NCBI RefSeq assembly: GCF_047238125.1
Contig: NZ_JBDFMH010000001.1
Span: forward strand, 1-64,000
Direction: 5' to 3'
Source of the DNA: JBDFMH01 sp047238125
Lineage (GTDB): Bacteria; Pseudomonadota; Alphaproteobacteria; Sphingomonadales; Sphingomonadaceae
Length of the DNA: 64,000 bases
Below the pieces are notes generated by a model that worked only from the letters and a program-made list of their open reading frames with translations, had not been told where the DNA came from and made no database searches. Shown here in pieces: positions 44,856-54,219 of this stretch. The number at the start of each line of letters is the position of its first letter. Position 1 is the first letter of the stretch. The translations under genes were made by a program, and so were the position numbers.

Positions 44856-46240
44856 GGCCGACGTTCCGATATCATCGCCGTGGCGTGGGCGACGGGGCGC
44901 TGGACCCCCGGCAGCAGCGGCACGTCTCGCCGAAAGCGCCAGCGGCCGCGCCAGCCCTGCTGTCGGATATCGACCCACACGTCGCGGATCGTGGTCGCCG
45001 ACAACGCGATCGCAACGAGGATCAGCAGCCCCGGACGCACGAACATGCCCAGGCCCACGCTGAAATTCACCTCGACCGAACGGCCGACAAGGAAGCTGTC
45101 CCGGATGATGGGCGGGATATAGCCGATCGCGATGTCGGCCGGCAGGCACAGGATATAGCAGCATAGGATCGCGAGCGGCCGCCCGATGCCGCGCCAGGGT
45201 TCCATGAAGACGAACAGGATGACCATCGCCTGGGTGTAGCCGCCGGCTTCGGAACTGATCAGTGCGAGCACTGTACCGAAAAAAGCGACGCGGTGGGCGG
45301 GCACGACTTCGGGCCGCAGCCATGTAGCGATCGAGGCCGCGACCACCGCCGCCTGGCCGATCCGCACGACGATCGGCAGGACGAGGAGACCGATCTCGAC
45401 GGTCCGTGAACCGATGACTGCAGTCGTCGGGAATGATTGGCCTTGGAGGAGCGAGATCAGCGGCTGATAGGTGACCGAGTACCAGATATCGAGCACCTGC
45501 GATGCGATGAAGCCCGACGAGTAGTTGGTGATGTTGTCGAATATCTCGGCCGGCGTGCCGGCTCCGAGGAGACCGTAGCTGAGCAGATAGACGATCACCG
45601 TAGCGATCGTCGCGCCTTCCACCCAGAGCCAGCGGCGCTTGAGCAGTTGCGCAGCGAGCGTGGCGATCAGATAGACTTTGAGGTTGATCGCGATCGCCAG
45701 AAAGACCCAGCGCAACCGTGCCGACTTCACCAGCGGGCCGAACGCCAGCAGCATCGCGGTGAAGCAGAGCAGCAGGATATTGCCGCGCTCCAGCGCGAAC
45801 ATCATCGGCATACCGGTCGAAAGCGCGAATGCGCGCGGTAATGCCGTCCGGCGATCCAGCTTGCGATAGGCTAAGGCAACAAGCACGATATTCAGCGCGA
45901 AGATCGCGTGGATCGCGACGAGGCCGACCCAGTCGCAGTCCCGCGACGGCAGGCCTTCGGTGCCAATATAGCAGCTGTCCTTGCCGAGCAGGCGGATGAT
46001 GACGAAGGACAGTGGCGGATAGATGGTGCGCCAGCTGTCATAGGCGCCGTTGTCACGCGCCCAATAGGCCGTGTTGAACCAATCCATGAACGTGTCGCTG
46101 GGTTCATAGAAGAAGGGCTGCGGTAGTTGCCCATAGGCGTAGAGCCACCACAGCACGCGACCGAGCAGGACCGCGACGGCAAGGCCCATCACGATTTCGA
46201 GCCACCACCCTCGGTGCCTGGCCCCGGCGGCGCCGGTCAC
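44852..46240 (-). CDS. GT87-like polytopic membrane glycosyltransferase
   Basis: 462 residues with about 10 hydrophobic segments. Short acidic loop YEPSDTFMDWFNTAYWARDNGAYDSWRTIYPPLSFVI near residue 45 matches the GT87/DUF2029-like pattern (Y-P-P before the next helix). ALSTGMPMMFALERGNI also fits. It likely transfers a sugar from polyprenyl phosphate on the outer face of the membrane. It overlaps both neighbours by 4 bases. GtrA and a GT2 precede it, giving a Gtr-like trio. Confidence 0.75.
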   Translation of the reverse strand: MTGAAGARHRGWWLEIVMGLAVAVLLGRVLWWLYAYGQLPQPFFYEPSDTFMDWFNTAYWARDNGAYDSWRTIYPPLSFVIIRLLGKDSCYIGTEGLPSRDCDWVGLVAIHAIFALNIVLVALAYRKLDRRTALPRAFALSTGMPMMFALERGNILLLCFTAMLLAFGPLVKSARLRWVFLAIAINLKVYLIATLAAQLLKRRWLWVEGATIATVIVYLLSYGLLGAGTPAEIFDNITNYSSGFIASQVLDIWYSVTYQPLISLLQGQSFPTTAVIGSRTVEIGLLVLPIVVRIGQAAVVAASIATWLRPEVVPAHRVAFFGTVLALISSEAGGYTQAMVILFVFMEPWRGIGRPLAILCCYILCLPADIAIGYIPPIIRDSFLVGRSVEVNFSVGLGMFVRPGLLILVAIALSATTIRDVWVDIRQQGWRGRWRFRRDVPLLPGVQRPVAHATAMISERRP

Positions 46241-46620
46241 GCTGGCCTGCTCAGGAAAACGAAATGCTTGAGCGCGAAATAGTTGGCGACCGACACGATG
46301 AAGGCGGCGATGAAGCCGGCTAGATAGGGTGACGCGACGAACTGGGCGACCGCCGCGAGCGCGGCCACGCCGACGACATAGTTGGCGGCATAGGAAAGCA
46401 GGAAGCGCAGCTTGGCGGGGCCCGTACCGCGAAAGACGTGCCGGCTATACGTCAGATAGTTGAATGCGACGCCCAGGCAGTGCGCGATGAACTGCGCCAG
46501 ATACATGTCCAGACCAAGCCAGACAAACAGCGAATAGGCGCCGAGCCCGAACGCCGTGTTGACGATGCCCGCTTGGTAATATCGCCAGAGTTCCGATAGG
46601 CGATCACGCGAGAGTGGCAT
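46237..46620 (-). CDS. GtrA-family polyprenyl-sugar flippase-like protein
   Basis: 127 residues with four membrane helices. The GtrA pattern is clear: RYYQAGIVNTAFGLGAYSLFVWLG, AHCLGVAFNYLTYSRHVF, LLSYAANYVVGVAALAAV and FALKHFVFLSR. It is proposed to flip undecaprenyl-phosphate sugars. It lies 3 bases after the GT2 gene and overlaps the GT87-like gene by 4, so substrate supply and use are directly linked. Confidence 0.9.
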   Translation of the reverse strand: MPLSRDRLSELWRYYQAGIVNTAFGLGAYSLFVWLGLDMYLAQFIAHCLGVAFNYLTYSRHVFRGTGPAKLRFLLSYAANYVVGVAALAAVAQFVASPYLAGFIAAFIVSVANYFALKHFVFLSRPA

Positions 46621-46623
46621 CGC

Positions 46624-47583
46624 TCAATCGCCGACCGGGAAATTGATACGCTCATGTTCGACCACGAGCGGCGTGCCGCGGGTGCGTTCGGAAATGATGC
46701 GGATATTGTCGCCCAAAAGGCCAAGGAAGCCAAACAGTAGCGCGAATTCAGCCTGCACGACGGCCGCGATCAGCCAGCCGGCGATGGGCCGATCGAACAG
46801 GAAGGCCAGCAGCCCGCCAAGCAGCATCAGCAGCGTCAACAGCGCGCCGACGGCACCGATATAGATCGGCAGGCGCAACAGCCGCTTGGACGATCCCGCA
46901 AGCGCGGACATGGCGAAATCGAACAAGGTGGCAAAGCTGTTCTTCGATTGGCCGCCGGCCCGCGGCGGGCGGGCATAGGGGATCGTCTCAAGCCGATAGC
47001 CGGTTTCGATGAGCATGCCGCGGAAGAACGGTTCCGGCTCCGAGAGCATGCGCGTGGCCCGCACGACGCGTGCATCGTACAGCCCGAAGCCGGTTGCACC
47101 CGGGAGGACCGGATAGTCACCGAAATTGCGGGCCAGCCAGTAGGAGAGGCGCCGCAACGTCCGCAGCCCGATGCTGTTGCGGCTTTCCGTCTGGCGCAGC
47201 GCCAGTACGATGTCGGCGCCCGCCCGCCAGCGAGCGACGAATTCCGGAATCAGCGACGGCGGATCCTGGAAATCGGCACACATGCCGATCACCGCGCGGC
47301 CGCTGGTCTGGTACACCGCATGCGTCGGCGACCGCATCTGGCCGAAATTGCGTGTATTGACGATCAGGCGCACGCGCGGATCGCGGGCACACAGGCCGCG
47401 GATGATCTCGACGGTACGGTCGGACGAATGATTGTCGATGAAGATGATCTCGAACGACAGACCAAGCGCCTCGATCTCGGCGACCACCGCCGCGCAGATC
47501 GCAGCCGCATTCTCCTGTTCGTTGTAGCAGGGGATGACGACCGAGAGATCGGGACGCTCGACGCCGTTCGGCGGGGTGATCAT
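46624..47583 (-). CDS. family 2 glycosyltransferase (DPM1/GtrB-like)
   Basis: 319 residues. The cytosolic GT-A domain has DLSVVIPCYNEQENAAAICAAV, EIIFIDNHSSDRTVEII and the acceptor region FQDPPSLIPEFVARWRAGADIVLALRQ. Two C-terminal membrane helices (VGALLTLLMLLGGLLAFLF; AAVVQAEFALLFGFLGLLGDNI) match DPM1/GtrB/ArnC enzymes that load a sugar onto polyprenyl phosphate. It precedes GtrA. It overlaps the Wzz-like gene by 4 bases. Confidence 0.9.
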   Translation of the reverse strand: MITPPNGVERPDLSVVIPCYNEQENAAAICAAVVAEIEALGLSFEIIFIDNHSSDRTVEIIRGLCARDPRVRLIVNTRNFGQMRSPTHAVYQTSGRAVIGMCADFQDPPSLIPEFVARWRAGADIVLALRQTESRNSIGLRTLRRLSYWLARNFGDYPVLPGATGFGLYDARVVRATRMLSEPEPFFRGMLIETGYRLETIPYARPPRAGGQSKNSFATLFDFAMSALAGSSKRLLRLPIYIGAVGALLTLLMLLGGLLAFLFDRPIAGWLIAAVVQAEFALLFGFLGLLGDNIRIISERTRGTPLVVEHERINFPVGD

Positions 47584-48671
47584 GCCAGTTCCCGGAACTC
47601 GAGCGGCGGGCGGATCGCGTAGATCTCGATGGCGATCCCGAGAAGCAGGAAGATCAGCGCCAGCGCCGCCGGCAGCGTGTTATACTGGCGCGCAGTATCG
47701 ACGAACGAAGGCTCCAGCACCCGGATGTTGGCGCTCGACGTCAGATCCTCAACCGAAGTACCCTGCAGGAACCGTTTGTAATTGTCGTAGAGGCTCTGCG
47801 CGATATCGAGCTCGCGGCGCAGCTTATCGACCTGAGTCGACTGCCGGACCACCCCGCCGACCGAGCTGCGCTGCGAAGGCGAGAGCGAGCGCGCTTCCGA
47901 CAATTGTTCCTGAAGCGAGCTGATCTCCGCGCGGACTTGGCGGACGCGAATATTCTCGTCGGTCGCGAACTGGCGCATCGAGCTCAGCTGCACTTCCTTC
48001 GAGCGGATGATCGCCTCCAGCTCGGGAATGCGATCGCCGGCCGCATAGATCGCGGCCTGCGGGCTGCTGTAGCGCGTCTGCAGCCGGAAATTGTCGTACG
48101 CGGTCTGCGCCTGCGCGAGCCGATCGCTGGCATTGCCCACCAGTTCGACCAGGATGTCGCGCTTCTGGATCGTCTGCCGGCGCGCGATGATCGCGAGCTG
48201 TTCGCGTACCGCCTGAGCGTAGGCGGCAACGATCCGGCGCGCGAACTCGGGATCGCGCTGCTTGATGTCGAACTGGATGATGCCGCCCCGCAGGGCACGG
48301 ACATCGACCTCGCGGGCAAGCCAGCGATGCGTGGCGATCGCCGACTTGCCGAGTACCCGCTCGAGATCGAGCTGCTTCGAGACGATCGAGCGCACATATT
48401 CGCTACGTGCGACCTTCAGGCTGACCTCGACCGCCGCCTGGTTGCCGAACACGTTGCCGACCGCGCCGAACTGCCCCAGCGTACTGCTGAGACCCAGGCT
48501 GGCAGGATCGGTCGGCGTGAGGCTGACGGCGGCACGATATTCCCGCGGAAACAGGGCAAGCAGGCCGAATACGAGCACGAGGCCGGCAAAGATCGCGCGG
48601 CGCAGCCACGGGCGCCGGAACAGCGGCGCCGTCGCGAGTGTCCCGGTGATCGAATGCGGGCGGTTCATCAA
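47580..48671 (-). CDS. Wzz/GumC-like polysaccharide chain-length protein without kinase domain
   Basis: 363 residues. Two membrane helices bracket the protein (RRAIFAGLVLVFGLLALF near 25; LPAALALIFLLLGIAIEIYAI near 340). A large periplasmic coiled-coil region lies between them (QVRAEISSLQEQLSEARSLS, DKLRRELDIAQSLYDNYKRFLQG). There is no C-terminal tyrosine kinase, so the Walker domain, if needed, is elsewhere. It partners the Wza-like porin encoded immediately upstream with a 4-base overlap. Confidence 0.85.
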   Translation of the reverse strand: MMNRPHSITGTLATAPLFRRPWLRRAIFAGLVLVFGLLALFPREYRAAVSLTPTDPASLGLSSTLGQFGAVGNVFGNQAAVEVSLKVARSEYVRSIVSKQLDLERVLGKSAIATHRWLAREVDVRALRGGIIQFDIKQRDPEFARRIVAAYAQAVREQLAIIARRQTIQKRDILVELVGNASDRLAQAQTAYDNFRLQTRYSSPQAAIYAAGDRIPELEAIIRSKEVQLSSMRQFATDENIRVRQVRAEISSLQEQLSEARSLSPSQRSSVGGVVRQSTQVDKLRRELDIAQSLYDNYKRFLQGTSVEDLTSSANIRVLEPSFVDTARQYNTLPAALALIFLLLGIAIEIYAIRPPLEFRELA

Positions 48672-50641
48672 TTGATCGCCGCGAGCGCTGCGGCGCTGAT
48701 GCCGAGCTGGAAGATGATCTGCGAAATGTCGCGGATCTTGGCGAAGATCGACGAGGATTGCGTACGCACCGGCACGAACACCGTATCGCCGGGCAGCGCA
48801 TAGGCGTTGAGCGCGCCCCGCCGGCGGGTCAGCACCGACCCGTTGGCGCGGACTACGAAGATGTTGCCGCGATCGCCGCCGCGAATCGTGCCGCCGGCCT
48901 GTTCCAGATAATCCTTGATACGCGTGCGCTTGCGCTTGCCGGCGCTGATCAGGAAGGATGCGGGCCGATAGACGGCGCCGAACACGCCGACGGTATCGAC
49001 ACGGGGCGGGATCACGATGCGATCGTTGTTCTCGACCAGCAACCCGGCGGGAAGCGCGGCATCGGCCGGGGCGATATCGATCACCAGCCGGCCATCGGGC
49101 TCCTTGCGACGCAGCTGATCGAGGAAGGCGCGCGCCGCCGCGAGCTGGGACTGGCGTTCGCCGGCATCGATCAGGCGATCGCCATTAAGCGGCGCGGCCG
49201 CCAGCGAGAGCTCCATCTGGTCGATCGCTTCGAGGAAGCTGCGACGCTGCTGCGCCCGAACGGACTCGCGCGAGAAACGCGATCCGTAAACATAGGCGCG
49301 CTGCGTGAGCCCGCCGGCCATCTGGATGACCTGATCGAGCGGGGTGTTGGGCGGCACGTAGTAATTGCCGGGCTTGTTGACCTCGCCTTCGATGCGGACG
49401 ATCGCCTGTTGCCGTTCGAGCGGACGGGCGAGGGTGCCCTGAGGCAGGATCTGGACGATGTCGCCGCCTTCGGCCGGGATCGTGGCGGCCGCGACCCGAT
49501 CGATCTGGCGGCTGCCGACCGTATCCTGATCGCTGAGTCGATAGAGCACCACGCGCGACGCATCGGCGACGTTGGTGGGGCCACCTGCCAGCGACAGCAT
49601 GTCCGCCACGCTCTCGCCGGCCCTGGTTTCGTAGATCGCTTCCTCGTTGACGCTGCCGATGACCGCGACCTGCCGGCCGACCGGCGGGATGAACAGCACA
49701 TCCTCATTCTGCAGCAGCGGGTCTCGCGAGCGATCGCCCCTGCGCAGCAGTTCGTAGAGATCGAAGTCGGCGACTTCGCTGCCGTTGCGATAGAGCTTGA
49801 TCGACCGGAAGCTGCCGCCGGCCGCCGGCCCGCCGGCCTGAAGCACCGCATTCACGAGCGTCGACAGGCTGTTCACCGAATAGGCGCCCGGATGCACTGC
49901 GAAGCCGGTGACATAGACCCGGACGCCGCGGAGGCGCTGGATCGAGACCGAGACTTCGTACCCGCGATAGTTGCGGCCGACCGCCGCTGCCACGCGATCG
50001 CGCAGATCACGATAGCGGACGCCGAGCAGCGGGATCGTGCCGACATTCGGCAGGAAGATGTTGCCGTCGCGGTCGATCTCAACGTCCACACTGCCCTCGA
50101 CCGAGCCCGTGAGAGCGATCGAAACGGTATCGCCGATGTTCAGCGCATAGTCTGGTGGGATCGTCGAGGTCGCCGGGGTCGCGAAATCGCGGGCGCCGGG
50201 CAGCAGCAGATCGGCTCCGAACCGCTTGAGATCGCGGCCGGTGACCTGGCGCACCCACGTCTCGAACTCCCCGGGCTTGGCCGGTTGGCGCAGGCGCAGC
50301 GATTCCAGATCCAGCAATCCGTTTTCGCCGACCCGCGGGCCGAAGTTGCTGTTCAGGTTGCCAGTGCCGGTCGGATCGGAAGCGGTACTGGACGGACCGT
50401 TGACCGGGATCGGCTCATAGATGTTCGACTGGCTGTTCGCCCCGTTCTGATTCTGGTTCTGCGACTGGTTCTGGTTCTGGTTCTGATAATTGCCGCCCTG
50501 CGACGTGTTCTGGCCGCCGAAGCTTGACGTCGGATCGAATGGCGAACCAGAGGGCACGTTCTGCGCCGACAGCGGCATCGCGCCGAGGATCATCGCCAGC
50601 ATGGATACAGACGCAACCGCACGACGGCCGCGCCGCAGCAT
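48668..50641 (-). CDS. Wza-like polysaccharide export protein with SLBB domains and Asn/Gln tract
   Basis: 657 residues from ATG 50641, the start that puts a signal peptide (LAMILGAMPLSAQ) at the N-terminus. Directly after it is a repetitive Asn/Gln tract (near residues 45-66). The Poly_export domain follows (PPDYALNIGDTVSIALTGSVEGSVDVEIDRDGNIFLPNVGTI, about 165-250). Several SLBB repeats follow (VTGFAVHPGAYSVNSLSTLVNAVLQAGG; VEGEVNKPGNYYVPPNTPLDQVIQMAGG). No lipobox is seen, unlike Wza. It should form the outer-membrane exit channel. Confidence 0.88.
   Translation of the reverse strand: MLRRGRRAVASVSMLAMILGAMPLSAQNVPSGSPFDPTSSFGGQNTSQGGNYQNQNQNQSQNQNQNGANSQSNIYEPIPVNGPSSTASDPTGTGNLNSNFGPRVGENGLLDLESLRLRQPAKPGEFETWVRQVTGRDLKRFGADLLLPGARDFATPATSTIPPDYALNIGDTVSIALTGSVEGSVDVEIDRDGNIFLPNVGTIPLLGVRYRDLRDRVAAAVGRNYRGYEVSVSIQRLRGVRVYVTGFAVHPGAYSVNSLSTLVNAVLQAGGPAAGGSFRSIKLYRNGSEVADFDLYELLRRGDRSRDPLLQNEDVLFIPPVGRQVAVIGSVNEEAIYETRAGESVADMLSLAGGPTNVADASRVVLYRLSDQDTVGSRQIDRVAAATIPAEGGDIVQILPQGTLARPLERQQAIVRIEGEVNKPGNYYVPPNTPLDQVIQMAGGLTQRAYVYGSRFSRESVRAQQRRSFLEAIDQMELSLAAAPLNGDRLIDAGERQSQLAAARAFLDQLRRKEPDGRLVIDIAPADAALPAGLLVENNDRIVIPPRVDTVGVFGAVYRPASFLISAGKRKRTRIKDYLEQAGGTIRGGDRGNIFVVRANGSVLTRRRGALNAYALPGDTVFVPVRTQSSSIFAKIRDISQIIFQLGISAAALAAIN
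50445..50486 (-). repeat. seven-unit hexanucleotide repeat encoding Asn/Gln tract
   Basis: Seven consecutive 6-base units related to TTCTGG (minus strand CCAGAA) lie inside the Wza-like gene. Five end with the family pattern exactly or with one change. They encode alternating Asn-Gln. A change in unit number keeps the reading frame, so the tract length could vary between strains. Confidence 0.7.
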
Positions 50642-50717
50642 GGTGGTTCCCGCGGCGGGGGGTTCTGAACAGATCATGCGAATCAATTGTCCCTTGGCGT
50701 CCAGTAATGCGTCATTG

Positions 50718-51716
50718 TCACGCCGCTTCGTTTCCACGCCGGCTGCCAGGCGAGCCACCAACCGCTGCCGAGACCGCCCGCGGCGTCGCGATGAACGGCG
50801 CCGTCTCTTGCACCTGCCGGTCAAGCGGGACCGGCTGGATCGCATGCCGATCGCGCAGCGCGGCATAGCCCGAGCCATCGCCGATATAAAGATCGGCGAC
50901 AGGGTCCGTGATAGGTGCACGGACGACCGCGCCGCCGCCCAGCGTGTCGGCCACGATCCGGGCGACATCGCCAAGCTCGAGCGCGTCGCCGCCACTGTCG
51001 AACCGCACGACGCCATCCGGCGCGTCGCCCAGCAGCGCGAACACCAGCGACATCAATTCGCGGATTGCAACATAGCCGCGAACCACATTGCGAGGCGCGC
51101 GCACCATGATCGGGCGGCCCGCCAGCGCATCGGCAATGAAGTTCGCGATCGCATAGGCATCATGCTTGTTGATATACGGTCCGGTGATGTTGAAGATCCG
51201 GCCGACGACCGCACGTCGCCCGCGCGCCTGCGCCCAGCGCGCGAACGCATCCTCGTCGTCGCGCTTCATGGATCCGTAAAGGCGCATCGCCGGGCTGGCA
51301 GCCGGATCATCGGCCTTGGTGGCCGCGCCGGAGGAGGCGACGAACAGCGCGCTGACATCGATCCGGTCGAGGGCATCGAGCACCGTATCGCGGATCGCCA
51401 GATTGGCGGCGCGATACGCGGCCTCGCCCATCGTCTCGGCGCGATCCTTGGTCTGGAACGCGAAGTGCAGCACCCAGATGTTCGAAGCCTGGAGCGCGGC
51501 GAGATCGGCAAGCGCATGCTGCCGCACGTTTCGGCCATCGCCGAGATCGATTTCGCTCTCGGCCGAGCCATAGCAGGTGACGCGGCTGTCGAAGGCATTG
51601 CCGAGCGCCGTCCACAGCAGATCGAGTGTCGCGCGGCCGATCCAGCCGCCGGCGCCGGTGATCGCGATATGTCGGTCGTTGCGAACCAGGGCCGCGGCAA
51701 CCGCCTGGTCAAGCAT
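50718..51716 (-). CDS. NAD-dependent epimerase/dehydratase (extended SDR)
   Basis: 332 residues from ATG 51716 (an alternative non-ATG start lies 5 codons upstream). It overlaps the HAD gene by 8 bases. The Rossmann motif is AITGAGGWIGRATLDLL. The catalytic pair is in LYGSMKRDDE (Tyr-x3-Lys), preceded by FVASSGAA (Ser). NITGPYINKHDAYAIANF fits nucleotide-sugar enzymes. It may reduce or epimerise a keto-sugar made by the divergent operon. Exact reaction unknown. Confidence 0.82.
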   Translation of the reverse strand: MLDQAVAAALVRNDRHIAITGAGGWIGRATLDLLWTALGNAFDSRVTCYGSAESEIDLGDGRNVRQHALADLAALQASNIWVLHFAFQTKDRAETMGEAAYRAANLAIRDTVLDALDRIDVSALFVASSGAATKADDPAASPAMRLYGSMKRDDEDAFARWAQARGRRAVVGRIFNITGPYINKHDAYAIANFIADALAGRPIMVRAPRNVVRGYVAIRELMSLVFALLGDAPDGVVRFDSGGDALELGDVARIVADTLGGGAVVRAPITDPVADLYIGDGSGYAALRDRHAIQPVPLDRQVQETAPFIATPRAVSAAVGGSPGSRRGNEAA

Positions 51717-52380
51717 CGACGCGGTTCGCAACGATCAGGTCGGTCAGGCTCTCGAAATCATGCGACGTGGTGCAATCGCCCGCGACCCAGCCATCGGCCG
51801 CATAGCCATAGGACAGGAAATGGAACGGGATCGCCGCATCCGCCGCGATCTTGTGATCGAGCTCGCTGTCCCCGACGAACAGGCACTGATCGGAATCGGC
51901 GCCGAGGCCAGTCAGCACGGCATCGAGCAGATCCGGCGCTGGCTTGGGGCGCAGGCCGGCCTGGCCGCCAACCACCAGCGCGAAATGATCGGCAAGGCCG
52001 GTATCCTCGAGCACCTTCTCGCACAGTATCTGCGGCTTGTTCGAGCAGATCGACAGCACGAACCCGCTATCCTGCATGCGCCGCAGCCCCCTGGCGACAC
52101 CGGGATACAGGCTCTTCTTCGGCGTGCGGCGGCGATGATAGCGCGCGCGGAAATCCGCGAGATCGGCATGCGGGTCCCGGCAGGCGGAGCCCAGCAGGCC
52201 AGACACCATGTCGAGGCCGCCGCGGCTCATATAGCTGCGCGCGCCGATCGGATCGATGACGTGGGTGCTGCCCCGTTCGTCGAGCATGTCGGTCAGGATC
52301 GAGACGCAGACCGCGCAGCTATCGACGAGAGTGCCATCGAGATCGAAGATGATATGCTGGGTCAAGCGGCCACCGGGCAT
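51709..52380 (-). CDS. HAD-family phosphatase (phosphoglycolate-phosphatase-like)
   Basis: 223 residues; ATG 52380 overlaps the ThDP gene by 19 bases, TTG 52365 by 4. Motif I is FDLDGTLVDS (nucleophile Asp), motif II SICSNKP, motif III Lys in GLRPKPAPDLL and motif IV FVGDSELDHKIA. The helical cap places it with Gph/pyrophosphatase-type HADs. In this operon it may dephosphorylate a sugar or pathway intermediate. Confidence 0.85.
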   Translation of the reverse strand: MPGGRLTQHIIFDLDGTLVDSCAVCVSILTDMLDERGSTHVIDPIGARSYMSRGGLDMVSGLLGSACRDPHADLADFRARYHRRRTPKKSLYPGVARGLRRMQDSGFVLSICSNKPQILCEKVLEDTGLADHFALVVGGQAGLRPKPAPDLLDAVLTGLGADSDQCLFVGDSELDHKIAADAAIPFHFLSYGYAADGWVAGDCTTSHDFESLTDLIVANRVDA

Positions 52381-54215
52381 GGTGCCATCGCTTCGGCCAG
52401 TTCATCGCGCGGCAGGAAGGGCGAGAGATCCTCGAGCGTCGGCGAGACCATCGTGCCATCCTCGAGCTTGCGCGAGCTGAGCTTGGGCGCGAATTCCTGG
52501 CGCTTGTCGATCATGACCTCGCATAGCTGCGGACCATCACCGGCGAGCGCCGCGCGGATCGCCGCAGGCAGCCCGGCATGCGTGTCCACCCGCGCCGCCT
52601 GGAAGCCGAAGCCGCCGGCCAGCCGCGTGAAATCCGGGAAGCTCAGCCCGCTGTCCGGCCCGCAGCCTACGATATTGTCCGGGAAATGATTCTGCTGGGA
52701 CTGCCGGATCGAGTGATAGCCGTCATTGTTCAGCACGAAAATCTTGATCGGCAGCCTGCCGCCGACAATCGTCTGCAGTTCCTGCAGGTTCATCATGATG
52801 CTGCCATCGCCCGCCAGGCAGATGATCCGCCGCCCGCCACCTGCATGGAAGGCGCCGATCGCGGCCGGCAGGTCATAGCCCATCGAGGCGCAGCCCGAAT
52901 TGGTGTAGAGGCGCTGGCCCGGCTTCAGGTTCGCGGTCTGGAAGATGGTGACGCAGGCGGTGCCGTCACCGCTGACGACGATATCGCCTTCATCGAGCTC
53001 AGCGAACAGGGCTTCGCCGAACACATAGGGATTGATGAGCCCTTCGGCGGTGCGATATTCGGGCAGCACCACCGGATAACGCGCCGACCGCTCGACGCTG
53101 CGCTTCAGGAATTCGGTGCGCGCTTCGGCATTGTCCGTCGCCGGCGCAGGCGCGCGATCGACTGCCACGAAGAAATCGCGCAGATCGGCGTGGATGGGGC
53201 GGTGGAGCGACAGGGTAGGCTTGTCGAGCTCGCTGCGATCGATATCGACCATCGCGACCCGCGCGTTGCGCGCGAAACTCTTCCAATTGTAGCTGATCTG
53301 CCGGATGTTCAGCCGCGACCCGAGGACCAGCACATAATCCGCGGTCTGGACCGCGAAATTGCCGCCGCGATCGCCGACGCTGCCGGGGCGGCCGACATAG
53401 AGCGGATTGTCGTTCGGGATGGCATCATGCGCGTTCCAGCCGGTGACGACGGGAATGCCGAACCGATCGACGAAGCGCAGGAATGCCTCGTGCTGGCCCG
53501 ACAGGCGCACCCCGGCGCCGGCCAGCACCACCGGCCGCTCGGCGGCGCAGAGCTCGGCCAGCATCGCGGCGACTTCGGCGTCGAGCGCCGCATCGGTCAG
53601 CGCGCCGAGTTCTGCGGCGGTGTTGGCGGCCTCCCCGTCATGATCCAAGCTTGCCGGATCGAACGGCTCCAGTTCGTCGAACACCACCGGCGCAGCCTGC
53701 ACGTCGATCGGCACATCGATCCAGACCGGACCCGGGCGACCGCGGCGGCACAGATACAGCGCCTTTTCCACGACGCGGCGCGCATCCTTGGGATCGTCGA
53801 GCACCACCGCATATTTGGTGATGCCGCGCACCATGCCGACGATATCGACTTCCTGATCGCCGAGCTGGCGCAGCGGCAACGGATAGTTGAACGCGCATGT
53901 CTCGCGCTTCACCTGACCCGAAATGACGATCATCGGGATCGAATCGACATAGGCGCCGTAGACGCCGTTGAGCGCATTCACGCCGCCCGGGCCGGTCGTG
54001 ACGTTGACGGCCGCCGGACGGTTCGACAGCCGGGCATAGCTCTCCGCGGCAATCGATGCCGCCTGTTCGTGATGGACGAAGACCTTGCGCAGCCCTTCGG
54101 CACGCCCGAGCGCGTCGTTCAGGTGCATGGCGCCACCGCCCGTCAGCATGAACAGGTCGGTTACGCCATGCTCGACGAGCAGGCGGGCAATCAGATCGGC
54201 GACGCGAGTCTTCAT
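52362..54215 (-). CDS. ThDP-dependent acetolactate-synthase-like enzyme
   Basis: 617 residues with the three ALS-type domains. Catalytic Glu50 is in VHHEQAASIAAESYAR, and the middle domain starts near 215. The ThDP motif GDGSIMMN...NND lies near 467-495. It differs from housekeeping IlvB in context: it sits 4 bases after an aldolase gene and ahead of HAD and SDR genes, divergent from CDP-deoxysugar genes. YerE, which adds a two-carbon branch from pyruvate to a CDP-4-keto-3,6-dideoxyhexose in yersiniose synthesis, is in this superfamily; that role here is inferred. Confidence 0.85.
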   Translation of the reverse strand: MKTRVADLIARLLVEHGVTDLFMLTGGGAMHLNDALGRAEGLRKVFVHHEQAASIAAESYARLSNRPAAVNVTTGPGGVNALNGVYGAYVDSIPMIVISGQVKRETCAFNYPLPLRQLGDQEVDIVGMVRGITKYAVVLDDPKDARRVVEKALYLCRRGRPGPVWIDVPIDVQAAPVVFDELEPFDPASLDHDGEAANTAAELGALTDAALDAEVAAMLAELCAAERPVVLAGAGVRLSGQHEAFLRFVDRFGIPVVTGWNAHDAIPNDNPLYVGRPGSVGDRGGNFAVQTADYVLVLGSRLNIRQISYNWKSFARNARVAMVDIDRSELDKPTLSLHRPIHADLRDFFVAVDRAPAPATDNAEARTEFLKRSVERSARYPVVLPEYRTAEGLINPYVFGEALFAELDEGDIVVSGDGTACVTIFQTANLKPGQRLYTNSGCASMGYDLPAAIGAFHAGGGRRIICLAGDGSIMMNLQELQTIVGGRLPIKIFVLNNDGYHSIRQSQQNHFPDNIVGCGPDSGLSFPDFTRLAGGFGFQAARVDTHAGLPAAIRAALAGDGPQLCEVMIDKRQEFAPKLSSRKLEDGTMVSPTLEDLSPFLPRDELAEAMAPCPVAA

Positions 54216-54219
54216 CGGA

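Noticed and set aside
43446..45122. 558-codon plus-strand frame opposite the beta-helix gene
   Set aside because: Antisense shadow; no ribosome site or domain.
48758..50527. 589-codon plus-strand frame opposite the Wza-like gene
   Set aside because: Antisense to a strongly supported SLBB protein; low-complexity composition.
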